The notes under the pieces were generated by a model. It was not told where the DNA came from, did no database searches, and worked only from the letters and a program-made list of their open reading frames with translations. From Styela clava (Eukaryota > Chordata > Ascidiacea > Stolidobranchia > Styelidae): a stretch of DNA of 64,000 nucleotides. The stretch covers positions 18,104,001 through 18,168,000 of the forward strand of contig NC_135251.1 in the NCBI RefSeq assembly GCF_964204865.1, given 5' to 3'. Both the position numbers and the translations under genes were made by a program. Below are positions 52,601-63,912 of the stretch, piece after piece. Numbering within the stretch: position 1 is the first letter of the stretch; the number at the start of each line of letters is the position of its first letter.

Positions 52601-55600
52601 AGAAAGTGCAATATATTCTGATTCCGGTACTGTGTCGCCAACACTAGCATTTATCAGTCGTTGTTTAAGGTATAAAGTTGCAGAAACATTTGAAATGTTT
52701 GTCCGTCTTACAACAACGAATATACAGCTGAAAATATACACATTGAAAACATTGAATTGTTTTTTGATACGATTATTATTTTTCAAGTTCTTTTCGAAAA
52801 GTTGAAACATTCGAAGCTTTTTTCATTCCTACAACATTAAATATACGGCTGAATATTGCTAAAAATATACACATAATATGAATTCATGTACCTTGTAGAT
52901 ATCATATTACCAGAAAGTTTATTTTCACTTACAATCACATTGGCTAAACTTGGCTAAAAGTATTTAATTGTTTATAATAATATTATTTCCACAAAAAACC
53001 TTCAAGTCATTTTACAAAAAGAAAACATACCTGATTGGTCCATTGCCTTCATCAGGTATTTTCACATTAATTGCGAGAGTACCGTTGTCAGAAATGCTGT
53101 CATTTGTCGTCGGCTGGTCAATAAATTCTGGTGCTGTACCAAATTTACATTGGAATAGACAAACATCAACCGGGGAAATGAAGATAGGATTGCAACATTT
53201 TGGTACAACTGCTATTACTAGTGGGTATGCAATTTCATCTGTTTATAGTTTTGAAATTGGCCGACATAATGCTACTGTTTTGTTCAGTGGTTTTCAACCT
53301 TTTTGGTAGAGCGAAACCCCAATGAAACACTTTAAAGACTTGAGGAACTTTTATGTTCAATACTTGAATTGCCTACTTATATATATATAAGAGTGAAGCT
53401 CAAACTGACAAAACAATATGTGCATATAATGATACAGACTCTCAGTTAATAATAGAAGCTTGCAGACCCTTGGGCTGTACTGACGTAATTCTGGGGTTAC
53501 GTAAACCACTGGTGAAGTAATAACTTGCACAATTGTGCAAAAGGTTTTAATTACCTTTTGTATGAGTGACACATTCTCCGTCAGGCACTTTAAATTCTCC
53601 GTATCCAGCGCATGTTTTAGCTTGTATGGTCACATAGTATTTTCTATTAGGAATATTTGGAAATTGGAAGGTCTGATTTGTATAATTATCTAATAAATAT
53701 TCAAATGTGTTTGATGGTATTGAATATCCGAAAAACGGCACTTTCGCCAATGAACTCGAAACATTAATCTGTAAAATTGAAGTAGTAAAATTATTTGCAT
53801 GGCATGTCGTTACATTCACAATGAAGCTAAAATATAGTCTGGGATAGAATTGTGTTTTGCTCATAAATCAGGTCTACCGGTTTGGTTATTTGTATGTTTA
53901 ACATAACAGATGTCATTTAATAAAGGCCGATTAATCTGAGATAATGGGTGTTGGATTATATTATATTATATATTATATTGCCGATATCACAAAGGGTATT
54001 TTTACAGAATTAAGATAAAAAATTTACAAAAATTTACCTTAAACCCAATAATATCGGAATGCTGATTTTCCAATGGAAACGACCAAGAAACTTTGCAAAA
54101 TCCTTTGTAAGTGTCAATGGAGGGGTTTGAAACAGGTCCAGGCAATCCTTTTGTTTTTAAACCAGGGCTTACTGCAGTATATGACGAGTAACAATCAAGT
54201 GGACATGGAAAAATCTAGAGTTATTGCAGATTGATTAAAAATTGGCAGTTGTTGTTAAAGCATGCAACAAAAATATTTACCTCCAATCTATAAAATGTTG
54301 ATGGAATCAAATCTTTGAATTCGATATTAACATTTCCATTTGCATAAACGTACTTTTCTTTAACTATAATGTATCGTGGACTGATTTTCAAAATGATTCT
54401 AAAATCAAAAAAGTGTAGATCCAATTGAAAAAAGAAAATATTAAGACTTCGAGTATTGAAATGGCTATTTATATATACTTTTTGAAAATATTCAAAAAAT
54501 AGTTTTCATCGCAGAAAGTATTTTAAAACGTGGGTCTATCTAAAAAAAAAATGAATCACGACGTGTAAAAAATATCAAACAGTAGATAAAATCGATTAAA
54601 ACTGTATATGTACGTTTCACATTTTAAATAATACCCATGTAATACCAAAACCTTCAACCAAACGTGTGCATAAAACGTAAGAATATTGGCGAATTAGTCA
54701 ACTATACGAATGTACTCACTTGTGTCTTAACCCAATAGCTTTCGGATGAGATCTCCACTTGATGATTAATGTAGACTCGCATGGTAATGATGTTCTTGAT
54801 AAAATTGTTGGTCGACTTGGTACTAGTCCATAAAAGCAATATTACTCACAAAAATATTTACAATAAAATATTAACAATGTTAAATGTCCTTCAATTGACT
54901 GCTAATCACCTGCCTAATTTTGATAAATTCATTCTTTGCCAGTATATATGCATAAACTAATAAATTAAATATTATCGCTGAAGGATGTTTTGCCAAACAT
55001 TCACTATTTTGTTTAATGAACACATAAATTATGCCTTTTGTAGAGTTGGCCATCTTCATGACAATTGGCACCCTATGATAATTAATTTTACACCTAACTA
55101 CGGACCGTTTTGCAAATTTCTTGTTGTTATTTTTGTGATCGTATCAGTTTTAAATTTTTATTGCCCAGAGATGGTAGAATTAGCAAAAAAGCTATTACTT
55201 TAATACAATCTCCCCTTTTTTTCAAATTTTGATATTTCATCAAAAATTTTGACGTTTCAATTTAACTGAAGAGAAACGTTTTGATTTCATACTGCTAGAC
55301 CACCCCCATATTGTTGGTCAACCAATTTTACCAGCAAAATCGGTGCTCACATACGTGGCCGTAAATACCGATTGGCAACCTTCGTCCTCAAATATATGAT
55401 AATTGCTTTCTTTTTTCAGTAAAAATATCTAATTTAAAATAGGTCATTTGTGATCTAACATTAAAAAAAAAACATTCGAAATTTTATCAGACGCTAGTAA
55501 ATTTATTGCATAAATATACGTACTTTCAAATTTGGTTATTTACATTGACTCGTTTTCTGAGCCCCTTTGGGTGTTAATTGTGAGTTTAGAGTTTGGTATG

Positions 55601-57821
55601 TTCTTAAATATAAGTATAACTCAAATGACTATCTTCAGTTTGTCTGTTAACGAGTTTAGATCAATTGCAGTATAAAAAAACGAAAAGTAACATTCAATAC
55701 TTTTCAATGGCTGCTGCTCGAACCATTAAAATTAAAAAGATACGAACTAGTTTACACTCGTCAACTCGTAGAAAATGTCAAAACAAAAGTCAAAAAAATA
55801 TTGGTAAAGTACAACTCTGTGGACAAAGCGATAGGGAACCCCCTATTAGCAATAATATTATTTACTGAATCTCTCAAGTATCATTCAATAACGATACATT
55901 GTTTAAAACAGAAAAATAAATGAAAATTTTATATTCGGAAAAAGTTGATGTACCTCTCACAACGGCTTGTCCAGATCTCGTTCCTACAGTGTTTTTAGCA
56001 ATGCAATTGTACACTCCTTCGTTTAGTAAGTTTGTATTGGATAAGTATAAACTTGATTGACCTGTGCCTTGACTTTGATACACTCGAGAGGATGATGTGA
56101 AAGTAATTTTATGGTTTCTGTAATACCAGAGGACGTCTGGAGTTGGATAACCAGACAGTTGACAAACGACGGAATTGGAAGTTTGTTTTATAGAAATTGT
56201 TGTTCCAATCCACCCTGAGAAAAATATCAATTAGGACTTATTCAACGACTATCACAGTTCGCTCTGCCTTTCTTGAGTAATAATTTTATTATTATTAATA
56301 TTCAAAGCCCCCACCAAGTCTCAAAATAATCAAATTAATAATTATTCAGTTTAGTTTAAAAATTCGAATTGCCATGGCGAAGGCTTTGTACAAAAGATCA
56401 ACAATTTCTTCTACAGCCCTAAACAAAATTCTTATTCAAATTTTTAATGCAAAATCAATCTTCTCACTCAGAAACACGTACATTTCCTTTGGCAGACATA
56501 GCCAAATTTTGAATTCCGAAGTTTGTCATCTATCAGGCCATCCTTTTTTCTTATAATTGCATAGTCTTCATTACCCCCGAAATTCGGCCATCCCCCATTG
56601 TCTGGTTGACCGGGTTCCCTACATAAAATATTGAATGAAATAGGGTTTTGGTAATTTTTTGTTTTCGTAGCAATGCAATTAAAATCCTAACTTTTGCGCG
56701 CAACTATTCTTATATAGCGTGAATATTCATTCTCAAAAAAGTATTCCAAAATCTTCTTTAAGTTCCTCATTAGTTCTGCATTACATTAATATATGCGTTT
56801 AAAACTGCATACTTGAATACGTAACTTAACATATAGAAATGATAATACCCGGCGGTGTTAATGCAATATTCGCGAACTATTGTTGGCTGTCCGGGATGTA
56901 CATCGCTTTGGATTATTTTTTACCGACTGTATAAAGCAGTTAGTTACCATTTTCATTGGTCTACGTTGAAATTCTTAATGCGAGATAAAAGGTTTGCTAG
57001 TGACAAGATTGGCTATAGATCTTGTAGTGTAGTGCAATAAAAATATACTAAAAGTAAAATTGAATAATTAACAAAAATCTAATAACTAACCACGGAATAC
57101 CATATGCATATGACCCGCCCAACCATTTCCATGTTCCTCCGCGTGACAGCTCATATAATCCTATCCACAGCTCATTGATGGACGTACTACAGTACAATGC
57201 AATATAGATTAAAATATGGGATGGACCCAACAAAGAGTTATCATTGGACCAAATCAGTTAGATATTTCACAAGTTTCTTTTGATATATACTGCTAGGATG
57301 GTAATATTGATATTGAATGGTATCGTTATTTTCACATACCATTTTTGACAGGACATCCACCACGCGGGTGTAATAAGTTGGTAGGCTATACCAAAAACAC
57401 AGAACCTCTGCCTCCTATATAAACCCGTTTTTAGGTAGAAGTGCGACATTACACATTCGATCGGTAAAAGGAATAAAACCTTATATAACGTGACAAAAAA
57501 ATTAAAACAATATTCTACCGCCCTAAGTTAGACCGCAAGGCACTTAGTGCTTCATCGGAGTTCACAAGATTGAATCCCATATTTTGACAAGATGCACTTG
57601 CTCCATCCCAAGTCACGCGACTTGAATAGAATCTCCACTCGTAGCCGGCTGCAATGTGAAAACCAAGTTTAGAGGCAATTAGGCAATGTTGCTATTTGAA
57701 CTTATTGCTAATTTTTTCATCTCATTATTGTACTTTGTCGCTTTACTGATTACTTACCGTGAACGGATTTTAAAGATACTAAAAGTTGAAATGCTAAAAG
57801 TAAATTGTTGAAATTAAACAT
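49653..57821 (-). CDS. Type I receptor: C-type lectin + Ig + 3 FN3 + TM + ITAM-like tail, 15 exons, 776 aa
   Basis: Minus exons: 57821-57758, 57648-57519, 57186-57091, 56618-56482, 56214-55954, 54822-54720, 54398-54281, 54214-54038, 53768-53555, 53211-53031, 52727-52566, 51823-51656, 51317-51226, 50324-50154, 49909-49653. Phases agree throughout (2331 nt). Signal peptide 1-21. CTLD 22-142 has the WIGL core, GTWKW, and QPD (as EPGQPDNGG), but lacks WND and the second disulfide pair. I-set Ig 143-229 (VVCQLSGYPTPDVLWYY, EGVYNCIAKN). FN3 modules at about 230-320, 321-430 and 455-630; the last resembles membrane-proximal FN3 of receptor phosphatases (PDEGNGPIS, then VVVRR). TM 638-663 (VFAILLLVIWIIVILVACG), then KRKK. 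The tail carries YEHI, YEEI, YEFI and YDMI and no enzyme domain. I infer signalling through SH2 proteins after ligand binding. Intron 11 is GC-AG. AATAAA lies 2 nt after the stop and again near 49501. Exons are secure; function is inferred. Confidence 0.88.
50608..50835 (-). repeat. tRNA-derived SINE-like element, copy 2
   Basis: Matches the element at 13070-13345 block by block: CGGCTTAATCATATGGCG, GACGAGGAGTTCAACAATCC, then the tRNA-like end with B box GGTTCGAATTCC on the minus strand (about 50763-50752). It sits in the receptor gene's intron between the juxtamembrane exon 13 and the TM exon 14. Open frames of 90-117 codons across it are not genes. Confidence 0.65.
53285..53511. mobile_element. 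Short hAT-like MITE in receptor intron
   Basis: Left end CAGTGGTTTTCAACCTTTTT and right end GGTTACGTAAACCACTG are imperfect inverted repeats of hAT type. I saw no 8-bp target duplication, so the borders or the class may be wrong. It lies between exons 9 and 10 of the receptor gene. Confidence 0.5.
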
Positions 57822-59526
57822 TTTACTTCAAACTACTGGTTCACCCGCAGTGCGACAATGCGGCAAACAAGGTACGACGTGCGGTATATATAATAAGTTA
57901 CCACTTCTGTTCAATTTTACAAAATAGGATTTTTATTATTATTCCTCCCACACGGAATCAATGACAAAGTAGTACTATAAACAACATTTAAAATGACACT
58001 GAAAGTTTACACAACATTCAAAGACGGAAAATAGGATGAATCGACAAATTCTTCAACAAAACGCAGTATGCTCGCACTTAACAGGACTCCTCCCAACTGA
58101 CAGGTTTACAACCTACATATCCTATACCACAGTTATGTTTTATTTCCTGTATAATTCCAACTTGGAAGGTTAATAAGGGTCAATATAGGCCTTGACGTTA
58201 GCCTCACCCATATACCCAAAAGAAAAAAAATACTTCAGCATTGCTAAAAGATGACTGTTCTAAAAGAAGCATCGATTTGAAAATGTCGAGTCGTGGTTAT
58301 AAGACATTGGTATAGATAGTTTGAAACTCAAATGCGTATTGACAGCACCTTATAAGGAAAACAGTTTCTCAGTCTTCCCATGGTCCAGAAAAGTAGTCAA
58401 CTTATGAGGCCAATTTACGCGATTTACATATTTCATGCTTCACATATATAAATGCATTTCCATCTAATATTACTTTTATCACCAGGAAGGCTAGATACTT
58501 GTAGTGCCCATGGATACCTTGTGCAAATATATTTGCCCATGCCGACTATATTTTGTATGACAATTTCTTTTGTGCAGTGTATCGAACTCGTTAACAACAG
58601 GTTCCCTCATTTCAGAAGTGCATGCTCACACATGCCTACATAATTATGACAGACACTTCATATAAATCTAATCTATATAATAAATGGAAAACATAACTTT
58701 CGAATCGTAAAATATAACGCTAAATTACACATTTGCTGCGGTCGTCCTATAGCGGAAATGGGAAGTTTTTATGGGGAACGGTAGACTGTGGTACCTGACT
58801 TGGTAATAAAGAAGTTACTCGGATCAGTTGGTATGTCAATTCACGTTGAAATTGAATCATGAAAAACGGATCAACGTCACAGTACAGTATGTTGGACAGT
58901 CCTTGTACCGTTACCCTCATACCCTGGCACAGGCACATTACTGGTCAATTACCGCATATGATTTTCGTTTTGCCCTCCATGTCCATAAATTTGAGCATAG
59001 CTCCCTTGTTTTAATTATATTCCTAAAATCTTAATTTCAGAAGCCTTGAAAACCGAGTATTTATGTTGTGAAACAAGCAAATAAAGTGAAAATGTACATG
59101 TTCCTCACAAACAAATCTTAGCGAAGCGAGAATTACGTTCGGTTCTCAGCTGATATGCCTCCGCGGAACAATGTTCCCTCTAATTTTTATTAGTATGTGT
59201 GCGCAGAAATTTCGGTGTGTGCGGACTTTTTTGGAAATGACTAATATTTGTGCAAAAACCAATGAAGAAATTTTGGCGTTCTAACCGGGTAATAAGTGGG
59301 CCAACAACAAACTTTCTCAATCTGCCAACCAAGCACATGTTTACATTACATCGAAATACAACTGTGCATACTAAATCTATGCGTGTGCGCGGCCTCTGAA
59401 AGCTGTGTGCGCGCGCACAGTAATTTGTCGTTCTACATTTGGCTGACTCTGATTGGATATTCAATACTCAAGTTTAGGTTCATAATAATATCTTTTGAAT
59501 CCAAGAGCATATTCTCATACTTCAAT
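57822..59526. other. Intergenic DNA between receptor and ZP pseudogene
   Basis: The region right of 57821 should hold the receptor promoter; the two genes around it diverge. GCGCAC-rich sequence at about 59160-59420 (starting near CAATGTTCCCTCTAATTTTT) looks like a degenerate short transposon, but no complementary end was found. No gene recognised. Confidence 0.4.
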
Positions 59527-60356
59527 ATGAATAGCCATCGAAATTGTTCTGACTTTAGTCTAGCGACTGTTTTAATGTGGTACAGTTGTTGTTTGGTTGC
59601 ATTTATCTGGTCCACTGCAAAGACACGGAAACATTTTCAGGTGGGTCTATTATCCACAAACATATTAAAAATTACAAGAGTTATTGGTGAATTAGTTAAA
59701 CTTTGATTGTAGTAGCAATGATTGTTAATACTGTACTAAGCTACTAAACGGTAATTTTTATATTCATTATGAAAATGGAAGTGTCTAATCTTGTGTAATG
59801 AATTTTTTTGAGTTTTTCCTGTGCATGAGAAAGTTAATGGGCCACAGAATTTTTCGTGCAACGGAAGTGGGTCACGAGAGAAAAAAGGTTGACGTTTAAA
59901 TGGGTTACGGATACAACTCTCATGATACGGTAGATTGCTGGATTGCCAATTTACCAAACTTTATATCGGAATCTCCCGTTCTTGTAGCAGCACAACGATG
60001 TGTACATAAATATAATGGTGCTTTTCACAAAATTCAAACAGTCGAGATACCAGGTTGGTTGTTTTTCTACAAATAGATTTTTTGGTTATTCGATGTTATT
60101 AGCTTATACCTGAATACATTGCTAACACAAGTGATACCAGTTTAAATATCATTCCAAAAATCGAATTGTCAGAGTTTAAAGTTCCTCGAGGGGTTAAGAT
60201 TGTCAACAATGCGTCTTGTGGGTCAATAGACGATTCAGAATAAAAAACAGATTTCCTATCAGAAACGGATCAGACTGGATTGATTTATGAAGATAAAACA
60301 ATCAGCGATTTTGATGATGTGATCAAGTTTGTGAAAAATGATAGCATATGCAAGTA
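59527..60356 (+). pseudogene. Broken paralogue of the N-terminal part of the ZP gene
   Basis: Three pieces correspond to the first exons of the ZP gene at 39941. (1) 59527-59640 starts with ATG and encodes a hydrophobic leader (TVLMWYSCCLVAFIW). (2) About 59905-60053 encodes SHDTVDCWIANLPNFISESP, aligned with YDTIECWNENLPDYIS of exon 3, and ends in CAG/GTTGGT. (3) About 60179-60355 encodes VNNASCGSIDDSE, a TAA stop at 60241-60243, then KTDFLSE and ISDFDDVIKFVKNDSIC, aligned with exon 4 (NDSTCIAVNETYYKTELVA to VAFVIDDMIC). The stop falls where exon 4 has Tyr. The exon 2 counterpart was not found, exon 1 ends in a different phase, and no ZP or EGF exons follow before 64000. This is probably a dead tandem duplicate, though the splice-site relics are still readable. 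Confidence 0.72.
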
Positions 60357-62703
60357 AGTAACATATCAGTTTTGCTCGAAACAAAATAATTGCATGTGCA
60401 TCAGAATGTAGATGTCGAACAAAAATTATTGGTTGAGCTTAAACTGTACCAGGTGGCCTATTGATTACCTAAATATTGAAGGTCTTTACACTGTGAGCTG
60501 TACGTAGCTAATAGTTAGCTAGAAACATAAAAATATTTACCACGTCGATCAGTTTATAACTATCAATCGCAACTTTGATTCGAAGATAAATATATTTAAC
60601 ATACGCCATCAACTGGTGATTAATTCGTACTCAGATATTAAATTTGCTTGGGTTGTTGCATAATATTGTTAAATATGGCGCTCCCGAAGTATGTGCACCA
60701 AGATGTCGCACAACCTGGACCCCAACCTGGTACACATACTGTGTTCAGATTGTGTGCCATCTTGGTGCTTATCATGTTTTGTTTTGAAAAAAAAAATTTG
60801 ATTGCGCAATTGATTCTTCTGACTCTTTTCAACGTTTGTTAAAACAATAATTTACTACAGACTGCTTAAGTTGTTAGCACTCACTAAATAGAAATAACTG
60901 CATATACATATATATATAGATACTGTTTTTTGTCTTTTTGAGAAGTTTAAAAAGATTGAAAAACACTACATATTTTTAAAACTTGTTTCAAGTTGTTTTT
61001 TATGTAACCAGAAGCGTCTTTGAAATAGTTACATTTTGTATTTTAACACGCCAAATACAAAAATGCGTCAGAAAAATGATAGAGATAAATACCATGTATA
61101 CTGAACATAATGAGTAGAATTTCATTTCGACTCTATAATCAGCATTACAGGCAATAAAATAATTAGTAAAAAAAAAATATTATAAAATCAGCGGAGCAAA
61201 CGAAACCGCAAGTAAGGTTTAAATCTTTTAAATAAAAAAGTGGAAAGAAAAATTATAATTCATACACACTAGAAGAATGAGATATAATAAAATAAAGAAA
61301 AGGCGAGAGACATTTAGGATAATATACCTTTTAGGATAATAAGTAAAAAAAACAATCCCACTCCTTCATTCACATGTTACATTCACATCTCCCAAGTAAA
61401 TACCATATCAATTATCAAATACTATCAGTAATTACAATAATATCATTTATCGATAATGATAACGCTTGTCGTATTTATTATTATTTTGATTCTGATAAAA
61501 ATCCTTCGTTAACCCTCGTTATTTATGTACGGAAGATGACGCTAGTAATCTAGTGTATTTGTATACGCTCATATCCAATCTTTATAATTATAATATTCAA
61601 CAAAATGGCGGTAATGGATCGTGGCAAAGTCCGAGTGATAGGAGATGGCGGTTCTCGTGTTTGCCTCTGAAAATAGATTAGGGAAAACGCGAGCAAAAGT
61701 GAAACTTTACTGACGAAAACAAATACGTGACACACCACAGGCTGTTGAAATTCAATTGCTACTTCTATAACCGGCCCGAACGAATACCATATTAAGCGCT
61801 TCTCTACCGCGCCATGGAAAATAATGATGTTTGAACATTCAGTGGCGCGCTTATTCGCACATTTTACCATAGTCACTGAAGTTGAATGATTCATTTATCC
61901 ATTCTTAGTTACCGTCGCGGCTGCACTCGTCCTTTTTTCCAGGATTATGATTATACATAATGCTAATTAATGTAAAGTATATATGCTCAATAAATAATCA
62001 TTGTACTAAATTAAATTGTACAGTTTGGGATTTTATCGTCGACCTTGGGATTTTTTAACGGAAATATCTTAGAAATAATTGAGTGAATGGCGGTCGTTGT
62101 TGAAAGAACAGACGAATTACCAAGACCTCAAATCTGATTGTGTACCACGTTTATTTTGGATATTTACTTTCCGTCCACGTATTTTCAACATGTTTCTCGA
62201 ATAAAACATACTTTCACCTTACTATCTGTTATTTGTAGCTTATTGTTAGCTAGTTATTTTAGAGGTGGGGCGCTAGACTTGACAAATTCTAAAAAGAGGG
62301 CACGGATTAAAAAGTTTAATAAGCACTGCTTTAAATGCTGCTAACGGCCACGGATTGCATATTTTACTTGTCAGTGAAAATCGTGGTTGCGCCCTTGACC
62401 ACACGCGTTATATTTTATTTCCAAAGCTTTGTATGCAATTTACGAAAGCCTGTTATATGTGGTTTACGTCGTGGCATACATAGATTTTTAGAAATGAAGA
62501 ACCTGTTGTCAGTGAGTTGAGGGAACCCGTTCTTAAAATTTTCGATCCCGGCAATGCATTTAATGCGATTGAATGAGTCTTAATATTCTACTAAATAAAA
62601 GCAAGATATACAATCATTTTATTGCACAAAAGCTTATATATTCAAGACAAATGATTGTAATCGTAAAATTCTAAATATTAACACAGTGATGAAACTTTCA
62701 AGC
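60357..62703. other. Intergenic DNA with one MITE, no gene assigned
   Basis: Apart from the palindromic element at 60680-60772, I recognise nothing. A 114-codon minus-strand open frame (61894-61550) has basic and hydrophobic stretches, no conserved motif, and what may be an internal intron-like segment; it is left uncalled. Many homopolymer A runs lie near 61160-61260. Confidence 0.4.
60680..60772. mobile_element. Palindromic MITE-like element, copy 2
   Basis: CGAAGTATGTGCACCAAGAT...CAACCTGGACCC on the left and GTGCCATCTTGGTGC on the right form an imperfect hairpin. It shares its order and most bases with 47213-47318 (GAAGTATG-GCACCAAGATG-CGCAC core), so the two are members of one family. 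Confidence 0.75.
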
Positions 62704-62711
62704 AGTTCAAC

Positions 62712-63174
62712 CAGGGCTGGGGAGATAGTCCGAAAGCACAGTGGTCCCCGAGTCGCAGTGAATTCGAATGTGGCTCCAACGCTTCATTTTTTACGTCGGA
62801 GATGGTCTTCGGCTCTTTTTCATGGAGGTTCTTATATTTGACCAATGCCATGAAATACCTGCCCAAGTGCAGTTTCGTGGAATATGGACTCAAAACTATG
62901 ATATAAGAATTTCAGAATTCAAATTTTGAATATATAAATTCAGCACTAAACTTTTAAATTATTACGAATTAAAAATGTATGAGCTCAAAAGGATGGATTT
63001 TATTATTCGCTTGAAGTATTAAAAAATTATAAATATTACAAAATAATAATATGGTTAGGAGCTGGAGCCAATCAAATTTCTGGTAGCTCCAACTTCAGCT
63101 CCGTCCAACATGGTAAGCTTGGTTTCAGCTCCACCAAAAAGTCAGAGCTCCATGGCTCCAGCTTCCCAGCCCTG
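62712..63174. mobile_element. Nonautonomous hAT element, 463 bp, with 8-bp target duplication
   Basis: Ends CAGGGCTGGG and CCCAGCCCTG are inverted repeats. The sequence just inside the right end is rich in GGAGCTGGAGCC-type motifs. AGTTCAAC is duplicated exactly at 62704-62711 and 63175-63182. The 8-bp duplication and CAGGG terminus fit the hAT superfamily. There is no transposase; the 71-codon minus-strand frame across the left part is not a gene. Confidence 0.88.
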
Positions 63175-63532
63175 AGTTCAACAAAGTTTGCAAAATAAAA
63201 GTACAATTTTTCTCATTTACAAAAATTTCTACTGATTTCAGCATATCATCATGACAAGACGTACGTAACTATACCTAAATGTGCAAATATCAGATTAAGT
63301 AAAAATTTAACTAAGTTAACAATTTTCAAAACTGTATATGTCCATACAAACAAATAATTTTTATACAAAGTCCTATTGTTCTAAAATTCAGAAGAGGAAT
63401 ACACATATAAAATTTGTGATATTCGACAAATTGCTCTCCTATGATCTAAGTACAAATCATGACTTGTGAAAATCGTTAAATTTCCCGTTCGAAATTGATA
63501 TTCATATTATTTGATTTCCAAAATAATTTTCC

Positions 63533-63912
63533 AATTCAAGTTTAGTTTTAACTATGTTGTCTGAATATTTCAAGATAAATATATATACATGAAAATGTGA
63601 AAATCTTACGAAATATCGTTCACAAATGTGAATACTTTGAGACTGTCTCTCAGTTTATCAAAGCGGCACTGCTTGGCTTGAATCAATTTTTTTTTTGCTT
63701 TTCGGTATGTTGAAAGCTAAATAATTATCTAATTCAAGTTTAGTTTTAACTATGTTGTCTGAATATCCCAAGACCAATATACATTAAAATGTGAAAATTT
63801 TACAAAACATCGTTAACAAATGTGAATACTTTGACACTGCCTCTCAGTTTATCAAAGCGGCACTCCTTGGCTTGAATCAAGTTTTTTGCTTTTCGGTATG
63901 TTGGAAGCTGAC
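63533..63912. repeat. Two tandem copies of a unit of about 195 bp
   Basis: 63533-63722 and 63731-63912 run in parallel: TCAAGTTTAGTTTTAACTAT, GTTGTCTGAATAT, CTCAGTTTATCAAAGCGGCA, GGCTTGAATCAA, then CTTTTCGGTATGTTG. Differences are a few substitutions and small indels. The array may continue beyond the window. No coding content seen. Confidence 0.88.

Noticed and set aside
59180-59464. A 94-codon minus-strand frame and GCGCAC-rich DNA
   Set aside because: Looks like a degenerate short transposon. Only one plausible end was found, so it is not called as an element or a gene.
61550-61894. A 114-codon minus-strand frame starting MNHSTSVTMVKCANKRATEC
   Set aside because: Considered as a THAP-like zinc finger because of MVKCA, but the later Cys, His, Trp and Pro landmarks are absent. 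Left unassigned.
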